Part shown: positions 49,601-61,199 of the stretch, in pieces
How the letters are laid out: each line of letters opens with the position of its first letter
Numbering within the stretch: the first letter of the stretch is position 1
Assembly: GCA_009192285.1 (NCBI GenBank)
Contig: WBVU01000005.1
Span: 1,434,768-1,498,767 of the forward strand
Direction: 5' to 3'
Length of the DNA: 64,000 nucleotides
Origin: Morchella semilibera
Taxonomy: Eukaryota > Ascomycota > Pezizomycetes > Pezizales > Morchellaceae
Program-made: the position numbers and the translations under genes
Notes under the pieces: generated by a model
What the model was told of the DNA's origin: nothing
Databases searched by the model: none
What the model saw: only the letters and a program-made list of their open reading frames with translations

Positions 49601-51289
49601 CGATTCCACGCCGGTCTTGTTTTGAATCCATTTCTTCGTAGTTCGGTAATCCCAGCACGACCGGTGGTCGACATTCTCGACTGAATCAGTGAAGGATATA
49701 TTGTTGATCAATGACGTCATATCGCTTGCCGATGCCCTGGACAGCTTATGTGTAAGTTTTATGTCATGTATTGCCACCGATAGCAGCTCAGTTTTTGACA
49801 TTGCCGTTTTTCTCACACCATATGGAAAACCGCCCTCTTCGTCGTCTGTAGTACTGGATTCCACAGATCTAGAATCTGCGCCAGGGTTTGCTCTATCCAA
49901 CCGTCCCTCACTAGTACTGCTAGCAACACTATCGCGGCCTGGCATATCCTCATCTGAACTGGATAAAAGATCGGAATATATGTCATACTCAAACTGTGGC
50001 TCCGCAACAAATCCCCTCCTCATTAGGCCTGCAGCTGCACCAACAACATCTTCATCATTATTCTCCTCATCGCTATTAACCCCACTTTCGACCAATACCT
50101 CTTCGTATCCGTCCGAAGTCGATTGGTCGTCACTACCGTCATGATTGATGATGTGGGCGTTTTCTGAAGCCATATCTATATCAGAACTACCCTGTATATG
50201 TCGCATAGCCCCACTATCTTGCGATTCGTAAGGTAGACTATCCATCTCAATATCTGACTCTTCCGCCATGCCAGGGCTGATTTGGTCGTTTTCGTTGTTT
50301 GCTGCAGGTGAATCAGCTGCTTCGGATCCTGGATGCTGCACGTATGGCAATATTGGAGGGGGGCTCGAGGCTATAATATTCTCATCATCGGAACTATCGG
50401 CTGCATCCGCCGGGATATGCTCATGCCTGTTCTCGAAATGTTCCTTTTGATACCGGCGCGGGGTCACTCGGGGCTTTCGAGCTGGCAGTTCCGGCGGTTC
50501 TTCGTCCACATCTAGATCATCCTCGGGCTGGTCTGCAGCTGGTTCATCAGAAGACATCATGTCTCCCCAAGCAACACTTTCAGACTGATGATGGCTTGTT
50601 TGGTCATTCAGCTCCGTGTTAACATGATCTATTAATCTAGGTACAGCGCGACGTCGTCTTCTTGCAGGAAATTCCGGGGCATCAAATTCATGATCAACTC
50701 CGACCAGGCCCCCACCCACGCCACCCATGTAGCCCGGTCCAATATGTCTTGGAGATCGCAAAGATGAATCGTGGGGTGAAATGGCTCTGGGTTCTGACAT
50801 CGCCGGTCGGGCATATATGGCTGGCCTTCGGGTTCGAACTGTTCGGGGTGTTCTAGCGGGTATAATGGCCTGTAGCTCATCATCCTCGTCCGACTTATCC
50901 CCCTGCACCCCAAGCTGATCATCGTTATCTCCAGAGCTTGCACCATCGTCATCCAGCTGTTGGTCGCGAATGTGTCTTCGGTTTGGGGCCCTTTGGGACG
51001 GTTTGGATCGAGGTCTCCTGGCAGGCAAATCTGGACGTTGTAGCTCTGTAGTCTCTCTTGTCGCATCTCTTGCCCGTGAACCCATATCAACATTCCCCTC
51101 GAGCTCCTGATCATCGACTCCGCTTGAGTTTTCGATTTCGTCATCGTCCCCACGCGGCGAAAATAACTGATCCAACCTGTCTTGCTCTTGCGCCTGCAAG
51201 TGCATGTGCCATTCTGATAACTTCGTGACCGGATGTGGACGGATGTCGAGCAGCGAGCAGCTACAAACGCGGTAGAAACCAGCAGGCAT
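46626..51289 (-). CDS. Tnp2-type (CACTA) transposase
   Basis: Two exons, 51289-48263 and 48185-46626, joined in phase 0 over a 77-bp GTAATA...ACAG intron, give about 1,528 aa. The first ~520 residues are acidic and low-complexity (Asp/Ser/Glu). A Cys pattern CCKSSC...CDYC follows near residue 568. Then comes the fungal Tnp2/Transposase_21-like core: TDGVQIFQSR near 678, LLCLNLPPTVR, GFIPGPKTPRDIDSFLYPLV, FTLHGYLCLVAADMIA, CYCEYC, and DFPRSFPPDSMHLWFENIIP near 885. A second acidic stretch ends exon 1. Exon 2 holds EWKLFAFIIGPVYMKGVLP and AGPMYSYSQWAMERFCGTL, resembling the DUF4218-like part of plant CACTA transposases. It is open throughout. The catalytic acidic residues were not assigned. It would cut and join the element ends in the nucleus. 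Confidence 0.88.
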
Positions 51290-51818
51290 TTCTCTTTTGA
51301 TGAGTTAGGTAGAGTTGAGAAGAAAAAAAAACTGGGGGTCTTGCGCCAAGAAAAAAATTTCGTTTCTTGGGGGGGGGTGTTGAAGCAAAATCGTGGTGGT
51401 GTCTATATCTTATGTGTGGAAGTGTAAATATGTGGAAGTGCAAATAGACGAGCGAAGTGCAAAAGACGAGTGACCTTGTATGTGTTAGGCAGCTTAGAGC
51501 TGTGTGCAACTCCTACCATCACATGACTTTGATACATCTTATCTGATGGATAGCACCAAAACGGCTAAACTAAGCTTTATCGGATAAGATCAAGACAAGA
51601 TATGCCTATCGTGGCACGCTAACTGATTAATTGGGTATAGTCTAAGAAAATTTTCTCCTTTCGCTTGGCTATCAACAATCTCAGCTCATCCAACACCCCC
51701 CCATTAACACCCCCCCCCCCAACACTACGGCCACTTTCATCCATCATTCTCACTATCATCCCCCCCCCTCTCTTTCAAACAGATACACTCAGTCGGTCCC
51801 GTACGCGCAATCCCACCG
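51290..51818. promoter_or_regulatory. Divergent intergenic spacer of the transposon
   Basis: About 530 bp between the two start codons. It contains an A-run and G-run just upstream of the transposase, and pyrimidine-rich leader sequence (CACCCCCCC..., CATCCCCCCCCTCTCTTT) directly before the plus-strand ATG at 51819. It probably serves as a bidirectional promoter. No AAACAGT array is present here. Confidence 0.5.
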
Positions 51819-54607
51819 ATGTCTCCCAGTGTACAAGAGATCTTGCAGGCGAAGAAGGAGGAACTGATGAGGCAGATGCGCGATCTGGAGGAGAAAATGG
51901 CTGCAGAGGAAGCTATGCTCACACAGAGCCTGGAAAGAGAACAGGAAGTACCCGAGCACGCGGTCGAGGGCAAAGGTTCTGATGAAAGCAGTACAGAACA
52001 GGCTGGTAAGCTGATCCATCACCATTCTTCTCCATCTAATTATCGGACCGGTAGGCGGCGGTACGGGTATAGTCATGAAAGTTACTAATGTTCCTATATG
52101 CATCTTAGCCAAGGGAAAGTCCAAAGCTCCTGTTTTGCACCAACGAACGATGACAGGCAGGGGAATACTTTCACCAGTCGGAGTATATACCACCCCCGGC
52201 TCCGAGATTAGCGAAGCAGACTCAGATCAGATAAGCCCCAGCGTTCGAGCTCAAATCATTGCGGAAAAAAGGAAGAGCCAGAAAATGCCGGTCCGGTTTA
52301 GTGAGCCTGAAGGTGGACAATCTCAAGGTCTGAGCTCCAACAAATCCGTGGCAGCCATCAGCTCGAAACATTCGACGATTGCAAGGCAAGGCGGGGCACC
52401 GTTACAACCGGCTAAGTCATCCTCCGCGTCGTCGTCAAAAACTCTACCCCGAAAGTCAGCCTCAATCGTACACGACCATGACACCGACGAAACGAGAGAA
52501 GAATCGCCAGACCCCAGCGAAAACATCCCAGATGAAGAGGGAGTTGACGTCGATGATGTGGATATGGGTATGGACACTGGTGAAGAACTGCGACCAAACT
52601 CCAAGGCTTTTCGGCGATCCCTCAACATTCGGATGGGCGTGATGATTGAAGGAACAGATAATATTGATAGGAAAAAATTGAGGCTACGGCGGCAATGGGT
52701 GTTGGAGGAGTGTCTGGCCAAGGGCATACGTTTGGACACTTCTTTCAATTCTTATCCCTATGAGACGAAGATGTGGCCTATGATCAAGTATATTGCAATA
52801 ACCGCCCCCAGGGAATGGGGCTGGGACCGCATGTTGGCCAAGGATGTGATTCGAACGATGTGCTGGGATCGGGGACGCAACAAAAGGAATCGAGCACTCA
52901 GAGCAGCTGGCGTTCCCCCGGATCCCACAAAAGCTCGCAGAAAACGGCTCCCTCCCACGACAGCCGATGATAGTGGTGGCTCGGGCAAACACGATAGTAG
53001 CCAAAGAGTCGAGACGGCTATGGAGGCCAATGGAGAAGCGGATGAAGGCCATATGTCCACACGAAGATCGACTGCCCCAACCAGCACAACAATAACACCA
53101 CCGCCACAGCGATCACGTACAACGAATGCCCAAAACAAAGACAACCGCGGAGTTCAACAACCGGTGGTGCTGACAGCGCCAGCGGGTGGTCGAAACCAGG
53201 CAAGTAAAGTTAGCAAAGTCCCAACTGCTGCCACTAAATCCAAACCCCCTACAAACAAACGGCCGCAGGTCAGTGGTGGCACTGAAGGTCCAAAAACTAG
53301 CGCTCCCGTGGCCGTACCGATCAGCAAACTTGTTCGTGGTCGTATGCAAGTTCAAAGCCCCCCTTCCCCGCAATTTGAGTCCAGCCCCCTCGTCCCCCCT
53401 GCCCGCACCCCCGTTCATTTGCATAAATTCAGGCAGCCCAAATTAACAGCACTGGAAACTATCGGGCATGCGGCAAAAGATAAAGCTGATACAGACGAGG
53501 AGAAGGATGTCTTCCAGGTGTTCATGGGCAAAAGGGTTTTCCGTTTTGCCACCGACATAGAATGGGACGAGTTTGAACTTGAAATTCAAAGTCGTGTTGC
53601 TTTAGAGGCTGATGAGTCTATGTTTTACCGGGCGCGTGGTGGGCGTGATAAAGAGTGGAAGCCTCTTGCCTATCCTGTCGAGTTGGAAAAGATGATAGAA
53701 CAATACGCTCACTGCGGGGCAGAAATTTGTATCAAGGAAGCGGTAAGTCTATATGCCCTGATTATATACTCCTAGGTTAATCATGTCAGCTGTTTGCTAA
53801 CTTTTGGTGTTGCTGACTATACAGCGAGCGTTTATAGAAGAGGAGGAGGAGGAGGAAGAGGGTGCTCCTGTTAGGAATAGAAAGAATTCACTGGTTTGGC
53901 GATGACCCCCGGCCTATAGATATAATTTATGGTAAGAATTTTTTCTTATACGGAGAACTAACGATATCGGTGCTATGCCATAGCCTGCTGGAGAGCCTGG
54001 AGAACCTGACCTTGTGATTGGAGGGCAGGACATTAATAATCATTCCGAGATAACACAAACTCTCGTCCCAAACACCCCGAATGATTACGAAAAGGGCAAG
54101 TTGCTAAGTAGTACGGGATTGATAAGCCCACCTGATTCGAACAAGGACTCGGCTTCACCGGAAGGCTTAGCTATAGGGATGATCAGCGAAAGTACTAAAC
54201 CATGCAAAAGAAAATTCCCGCATCCTGAACATGCCCATCTGCCATCACCGGAGCCATCTCAAGTACCGGATTCACAAATCCCCACTACACAGGCAGTTGT
54301 TTCGCCTATCGTGAAGAGAAAACGGGGCCGCCCGAGAAAAAATGAGAGTATTCAGGAGTCACAACTGCCTGCCTCGCAGACTGCAGATCAATTGGAAGAG
54401 GATATCAACAAACGCAAATCAACCAGGAAGATTACCAAAAGTATGAAAGTTTTGGATAACGGAGAGACCCAGAAAATTACCGGTGATGCTAACAAATTGA
54501 AATGTGCGAAGAATAAATGGAAAGAAGAGTGGGTTGGGTTTGAAACACGCAATCCACCAGCGTATTTAATTGCACGTGGAACGGCGGAGGGTGAGCCCGG
54601 GAGATAA
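51819..54607 (+). CDS. Transposon accessory protein with coiled coil and AT-hook
   Basis: Exon 1 is 51819-52005 and exon 2 is 52109-53742. They are joined over a 103-bp intron with a TACTAAT branch point and matching phase. Exon 3 starts at 53825 after a GTAAGT...ACAG intron. A last exon 53984-54607 follows an acceptor with a CTAAC branch point; the exon-3 donor is uncertain (53870 or 53894 keep the frame, both weak). The N-terminus (EILQAKKEELMRQMRDLEEK) is a coiled coil. The middle part has a conserved-looking helical block (RRQWVLEECLAKGIRLDTSF ... RTMCWDRGRNKRNRALRAAG). The region from 53480 (VFQVFMGKRVFRFATDIEWD) is a second block. The last exon carries KRKRGRPRKN, a good AT-hook. I know no named homologue. 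By position and AT-hook it may bind the A/T-rich subterminal arrays, as TNPA does in En/Spm (inference). Confidence 0.7.
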
Positions 54608-54863
54608 TAGGTAACTGTCCTCTTCATATATATAACTTGCATGGGTGTGGTCGGTCTGATGTGTAATTTTCAGATATGCTCAACAATACCACGTTACATT
54701 ACCAACCGATACACTGTTCCAGCTGCAACACGTTACGATTGATCTATATACAAGAGCTGCGAGAGGGTGATAGGTATATTAGATACATGTAGGGAAGATT
54801 AACTGTATCGTATACCATAGTCACCGGTTGCAATTGAATAGCTACTGCGCAATATGCTACTAA

Positions 54864-55325
54864 AATACTGTTTAAAATACTGTTTAAATTAAACAGCTAT
54901 AGATAACGTAAAACTGTTTAAACTAAACTGCTTAAATTAAACTGCTTAAATTAAACAGTCGTAAACTGTTTAAACCATGAGTCATAGGTCGTTAAAAAAA
55001 CTGTTTAAATAAAACAGTTAATGAAAACAGTTTTACTGTTTTACTTAAACAACTTATCTAAAACAGTTTTACTGTTTTACTTAAACAACCTATCTTAAAC
55101 AGTTTACTGTTTTACTTAAACAACTTATCTTAAAACAGTTTTACTGTTTTAATTAAACAACTTATCTAAACAGTTCGGGTGTTTAATTTAAACAGTTTCA
55201 CACACCGCCCATAGCAACGAAATTTAAACAGTTTCCAAACAGTTTTCACGCAGTTTTCAAACAGTTTTCTAAACAGTTTACTGTTTAAACCACTAAACAG
55301 TTTAACTGTTTAGACTTAAACAGTC
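54864..55325. repeat. Right subterminal AAACAGT/ACTGTTT array
   Basis: The same half-sites as at the left end, in high density. Between ~55022 and 55170 four tandem ~36-bp units of the form AAAACAGTTTTACTGTTTTA plus CTTAAACAACTTATCT occur, showing local amplification. Confidence 0.9.
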
Positions 55326-55345
55326 AAATATGTACCTCGGTGAGG

Positions 55346-58300
55346 TTTGTAACTCTAACAGCCCGATAACTGTGCATTTTAGGCCCTTTCCCATTTAAAT
55401 GAAGCATTTACATGCAATGTCTGATGTAAATGTATCAATAGATGGTTTGCCTACACATTTACAAATGAACATTTCTGTTTACAACTTTCCCTACATTTTT
55501 ACCAAGTAGAAGCGTTTCCGAAGTTGCAATAAACGGGGCAGCCAACCCTGGAGTAGTGACAAGGCTGGTCCAGCGGCGGGTAGAGAGTGTCAGAAATCTT
55601 AGAACAGTGGCGCCCAGGTTGGAAACTGCAGTTCGTCGGTTTTTTCTTTTTTTCTTTTGCTTAATTAGCAGCTGTATTATTTTCTAAATGTGTATCCAGA
55701 ATTGGTTATATCATATTAACACGGTCGTCTAGGGGTTAAATAGCACAAGCTCAGCTCCTGACGCAGTAAACCTTTGAATATGTTTCCCACAGGGTTAGGG
55801 TTTTCACGTCTGGTAAATGCTAACACATTTACTAAAATCAACGATTTTACCCACCAGAAATCATTCGGCAAGCCCTAATACACACTTGCACCGACAACAT
55901 ATGATAAGGTAGTAGCATGAAATAATTTGACGGAAATGATCCAGGTGGGGGTATTTTATCGAGAAAGAACTACCGCGTTAATTAGTCTCAGCGGACCCTC
56001 ATATTGACCTTGCAAACGCCCCTCTGATCCGGACCCATACGCACTGTAGGAGGCAACTTCGGCGTCTGTGTAACCCTCCACTGAGACGAATTACTGCGCT
56101 TAGTAACTAATATATCATAACTCGTAACCGCTACCCCGCTTTTCTTTACAACCACCTCGCGCACCAGGGAGGAGACAGAGCTGTTATCTCTGTGTTACTA
56201 AAAGTGAAGAGAGGGGGTACCTGGCTCACCCTTTAAACCTGCTGCTTGCGAGTATACTGCATGTATTACCTATAATGTCGTGGTTTAACTCCTTTCATTC
56301 TTGGCTTGTGTTATAAAGGACCACCGGCTCCCGGAAACAAGAGACAAGTATTATGTACCGTGCCCGCGAGACCTAGTAGCACATACGAGCTAGCGAAACC
56401 CGTCGCCACTCCGCTAGTGGCCATGATGACATGGGCTGAATTATGTGGGCGTAGATGTCCCATCACAGGGTATCACTCGGCTCCGGTGGTGCGGTTTTTT
56501 TCTTTTTTTTCTTTTTTTTGTTTAATCCATTTGTTGGCGGGGTTTTTGTTCTTGTTTCTTCAGTTTGCGGTTGATATGACGTGTAGGATGAGACGTGGTG
56601 AAGGAATTCGAATTTTGAAACCATTTCTTAGGCATGGCCAGGTGGAGGTTATAATGCGCCTTAGTGGCACACCAATTCTCATTTAGCAAATTTGAGCTAA
56701 ATATTGGTTTATAATAACGATTTGATAAGAGAGATATCAGGCTCAGTTAATGAAGCCGCACAAACCTGGAGGGGGGGGTAGTGCCCTATTTCCAGATTAA
56801 GGATAAAGACACGGGTCCGTTTCCACCGCACCACACGACATTTCACAACAGTTAAGCCACGGGGGGGTATCCAATGACCCAAACCACATGACACAGCCCA
56901 CTTGCATAATCACGACACATCCTTTTTACCACACTCTTCCACCACACCCTGGTGACTGCTCCATGTCAATCCTCATCCGTCCCATGATCTACCGCTCTGA
57001 CTTGCCACATAACGGGCTTTCATCAGGGACTATTCCGTCACTGATCGCCGTCACCTAGTCCCGCCACATGCGCGACCAATCGGCTACACCACAAAAGCCA
57101 CCTCCACCACCACCCCCGCCGGAGCTCCACCCTTCAAAATCCCAACACGTACCATCCACGTCACGGGTTGGTTTCCTCCCAACAACTCCCATCTTGAGCC
57201 CCCTAGTCCACAGCTCTACTCCCACACCATCGCTTAAGGAGACATCATCGCCACATGTCACCAATCACGCGCTTCCTCCCCCGGCCACCTGCAGCAAACA
57301 ACGGCAATGGGTTCGAAGTTCTGACATATTCGTTGCCGTGGAATCACTACCACAAAGAGCGATGGATGTGTACAAACACCCAGTTGGCAACCCGGAAGAG
57401 AGATTGATTCCACGAATATGTTTCCCGCCCATCGGAAATGAATCGGCCACGCCGCATCGCCGCCAACTGGGTGCCACATGGTGCGTTACCCCCTTGCGCG
57501 TCCCCGCGCTATAGCTGCCCCAAGGGAACAGCGCCGCTAGCCTATTACCCGCCTTGCTGCCCGCAAAATTCGTGTCCGCAGCGCCAAGGATCACAGGGTA
57601 TCACCCAGCAGTGGTGGGAGGCGTAGTGAACGGATTGCTTTGCCTCCTGTGCATGTCCGTGGCCGCCTGAGCATACATGGTGGAGCGAGTTGCCTCTCCG
57701 CCCCGAGAGTGCGGTGGAGGAGGCATAATTGCTAGCCCGGTCTGGTGTGATCAGGTGACCGAGTGAGAACCCATGACTAGCGCCGTCAGCGGTTGGTTCG
57801 CGTCGGCGTTGCGTTGGCTGGTACGCAGGGTTGGTAGGTAATCGGGCCTCCGCATTCACTGGTGGTGTGAGGGATGCTGCCGGCGCGCGTTGCTCCTTGC
57901 GTTGGCTCATCTGTTGGGCAGTGGGGGTGGCGGTACGGATACCTCACAAAGTGTTATATCGTGGTTGGTATTCTGGTTACCGGCGGGCGGAATAAGGAGC
58001 GAGGTGGCTTTGATGGTATTATCTTTGGTCGGCTTGGGCATCACTAGCAGGGCTGGCGTTACCACGAATGCTATTCCGGTGGTGGTTTCTACAGCCGCGC
58101 CACACTGCGCACTAACAGTTCGAATATTCTTGCTAAGTGGTTGTATATCTAAGCAGCAACCCCCAGAGGTGGCTTGGGATGCGATAGACTCCGGTGTAGA
58201 CTCGCTGTGCGCTAGTTAATGCCTTGCCCATTCAGCAACCGGGGATGTGAACTGTGTGGCACATGACCCGTGTTTAACTTTAAAAGCTTAGGTCTGGTGT

Positions 58301-61199
58301 CTTTTGGGAGCCGCTCCGACAGAAATCTAGACGTAGTGCAATGAACATTTATAACAAGACTCCAACTTGACCGAATGTCATTCCGCTCGGAACCAGCATA
58401 AAGTTATTATTTCTGTTATTTTGTTTTCAAAGGAACAAAACCTAGACCTATAGTGAAATTATGGTGCATATATAATATAATTAATCCACAATAAATCACA
58501 AGCGGATATACGGACAGTCCTCACTTCGCCAACACGATCCAGGTTCGTACTGGGGGAGTCCCAAAATTCCCAGATACTACACGGGTGCTACGCGGCCTCG
58601 CGATCGCTCCATGACCCATATATATAAGCTACATACAAATAATGGATCCAGAGTCGGGGGAATTGGCTCATAGCGCCTTTTGTGTGCTAACCCTCCCGGA
58701 TAGTAGATTCTTTCTTGAAATCTACTATGGGGCTCTACGAGTCAAGTACGCTTAGAATACAAATGCTGGGTGGCTGACCATCTCATTCTATCCCTGTACC
58801 ACAGTTGTGCTTGGGTCGTTTAGATGTGGATCTCTCGCCAAGACTGGCGCTAAGGTGGCGCAGGCTGGTTGCGATCGCGTTATTTATTACATTGGACAAT
58901 AACTTTCCGCGCGGAGATGCCGAGCATCCTCTTTCACATACAACTCACGGTCCTTTCGGTTCCCTACAATATCGCACATGTGGTGGGATTTAATGAGACT
59001 GGCAATGAACTTGCAATTGGGTGGTTCATTAATTCTGATTTATAGTATTGGCTTTCGTTCTCTACGTTGATCTCGACTAATTGGTCACTGGGTGACCGAT
59101 TGAGTATTGTGCCTCTGTGGTTTGTCCTCTCGCGAGCCGAAGCGAGTGAGCGAGTGATGTTGCTGATCCTCCTTCTGAGGCTCCAGGGATGCCAAAGGCC
59201 TAGTTTGCCGAATCAACCTCGGGTTCATGCACCGCTCGAATCAAATCAGTATTGGCCTAAGAGATAATTCAAACGATGTAGAAATGTTATCCGATAATCT
59301 TATCAGATTATGCTGAGGCAGCAGCCAAGGCGCCAAGAAACCAACCCACCAACCACTCAACGTCTTCCCATCGCCCTCACGAGCAGTTTGTCGTTCTCTC
59401 AAAGCTCCTTCTTCGCGACCATTCTCTCTGATCCATCACCTATACTAACAATAACACACACCTGTCGACTCTAGGCCCGGCCACACATATCTCGCCGTTC
59501 TCCCCACCCACCCCCCCGCCTCACCCCCACATCCATCCCCACCGCCGTCGCCGCCTCGAACCCCCCCCCCCCCACAGGAGCACACAACCCCGCTACACCG
59601 CCGATAACATGTTATCACAACCCGGCGCCCATCCCATCTCTACGCCGATCTAACTCTGCGGCGCCTCCTCCCTTCTCGCGTATCTCAGGCGATGCGGGGA
59701 CCCCTGTCGGCACATTCCTCTGCGCTTCGTCAGTGCTCCCACAGCGCCCGCACAGGCATGAAGCAGCGTATCGCGGCGCTCTACATTTTGGTTTGTCCCC
59801 TTGTTCCCCCCGCTTATCTTTCTAAGCTATCTACCCCTCGACGAGATTACGACGTACTCTTAGCGCCTACACCGGTCGCGGCGAATGACTACAGCGGACA
59901 CCGTGAGCTATTACCTGTTCACGCCCTGCCCATAGCTGGCGTGATGGGTTTTCTGATGCGGGTTGGCAAGTGAGGGGAGGAGGTTTTGCCTCATTCCTAT
60001 ACCCCCCTCCCCCCTCCCCCCTCCCAATCTCCTCTGTCCTTCTTCTCATCTTTTCTTACGCGTACACTACTGGCTCGGCGGCGCGGCACAGGGGAGCAGG
60101 GGGCCGTCATCATTCCCGTTCCCCCCACTTTGCCCCCATTTTACGCCAGCTGTAAGCGAGGGGGTTTGTTTGGTGCCGGAGGTCTACTTTGTGTATATAG
60201 TTTCAGTCCATAGCTTGCTTTAGAGGCTCCGGAAATGGTAGTACTCTTCTTACTGTGCATTGTCCATTACATGCCGGTCCCACTAGCCAGTTGTTATCAA
60301 GTAGACACGACTGTCTAGATAGATATATAACGAAATAAGCGGGCCACGTTACCAACATCTGCGATTTTGTGGGTTGTCAAAATTACCCGGACGCCTGATG
60401 CAAGGCGCGCCTCCCGCAAAAAAATAAACAAAACTTTACTACAAGATCGTCGAGCTGAATACAGGTATTAACTAGCCTGGCGAGTATTTTTTAACTTCTC
60501 GCAGAGGTTTAGGGCTGTTTGTGGCTTATTTTAGGGCTGTTAATCTGTAGCATCCTAGCCGTTGCGTCAGGATAATTTTGACAAACCACATGCACAATAA
60601 AACAAGTGTTTGGGTGGGAATCATAATTTTGTTGTCATAATCTTAAAATGTGAGGTTATAGTAAGTAGTCTTGCCAGCGTTGTCGTAAACATTATCGTAT
60701 CCGCATGAATAACATTACCACAAAGTCTTGGTGCACGAATATATCAAAGGTAAGCCCGCCTTCCCCGCCCCCGCGGCCTTCTTGAGCATACCGCTCTATC
60801 TACGAAACTCGAGGAAATGGATTGAATTCCGCTAAAATCACGCCGAGGCCAACGTATCAAAACAAGTCTCTTGATCTGTATAGTCTCTGACTCGCCCAGC
60901 CAACAACTACCGGAGTAAAAAAAGTGTGGCAGGAAACATGAGAGTAACATTCTGGGTAATAAGAAATCAGACAATGATCACTTTAAGAAAACATGATAGC
61001 TAACATTCTGGGTAATAATAAACAGGACAATGATCGCTTCAAGAAAACGTAGAATTCCCCCGTCTCCAGTAACCTGTTCCCACTTCTGCAGGTACGCCCT
61101 GGCATTCGTTCCATAAAATCCTCTCTTCTAACACCCCTACTTCTGATCCACCGGACAGTACCCTATGCATTGATTTGCAGGCTCATTGGTACCGATTGT
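55346..61199. other. Gene-poor region right of the transposon
   Basis: No supportable gene over 5.8 kb. Seen: repeated GTAAAT/ATTTAC motifs at 55390-55520 and 55810-55840, a tRNA-Glu-like relic near 55.7 kb, a telomere-like pair at 55791, a proline-rich open frame at 57068-57514 without recognisable domain, and a pyrimidine-rich stretch (59340-59700) that looks like a fungal 5' leader although no convincing coding region follows. An ~40-bp near-repeat (GATAGCTAACATTCTGGGTA-like) lies at 60945-61045. Confidence 0.45.
55705..55775 (+). other. tRNA-Glu-like relic (possible SINE head)
   Basis: GTCTAGGGGTTA resembles a tRNA A box. GCTCAGCTCCTGACGCAG followed by ACCTTTGAAT resembles the anticodon arm and B box of tRNA-Glu(CTC). 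The arms do not pair well (two of five anticodon-stem pairs), so it is not a functional tRNA. It is a decayed copy or part of a tRNA-derived repeat. Confidence 0.3.

Larger units (their letters stand above)
45983..55342. mobile_element. 9.36-kb CACTA-like DNA transposon, apparently whole
   Basis: The left end starts CACTATGGTACATACATTTG. The right end read inward starts CACCGAGGTACATATTTG; the two match with three substitutions and a 2-base gap. The host trinucleotide AGG flanks both sides (45980-45982 and 55343-55345), the 3-bp duplication expected for CACTA elements. Dense AAACAGT / ACTGTTT arrays occupy ~0.5 kb inside each end. Between them lie a Tnp2-type transposase gene (minus) and an accessory gene (plus), transcribed divergently from a ~0.5-kb central spacer. 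This matches plant En/Spm logic (transposase plus a subterminal-repeat-binding protein). The imperfect right terminus may reduce mobility. It lies in gene-poor DNA. Confidence 0.88.

Noticed and set aside
57068-57514. 148-codon proline-rich open frame
   Set aside because: Composition-driven, no domain, opposite strand equally open; no promoter or intron support.
59690-59973. Open frame after a pyrimidine-rich leader-like stretch
   Set aside because: The leader looks genuine but the frames are short and unrecognised; insufficient to call a gene.
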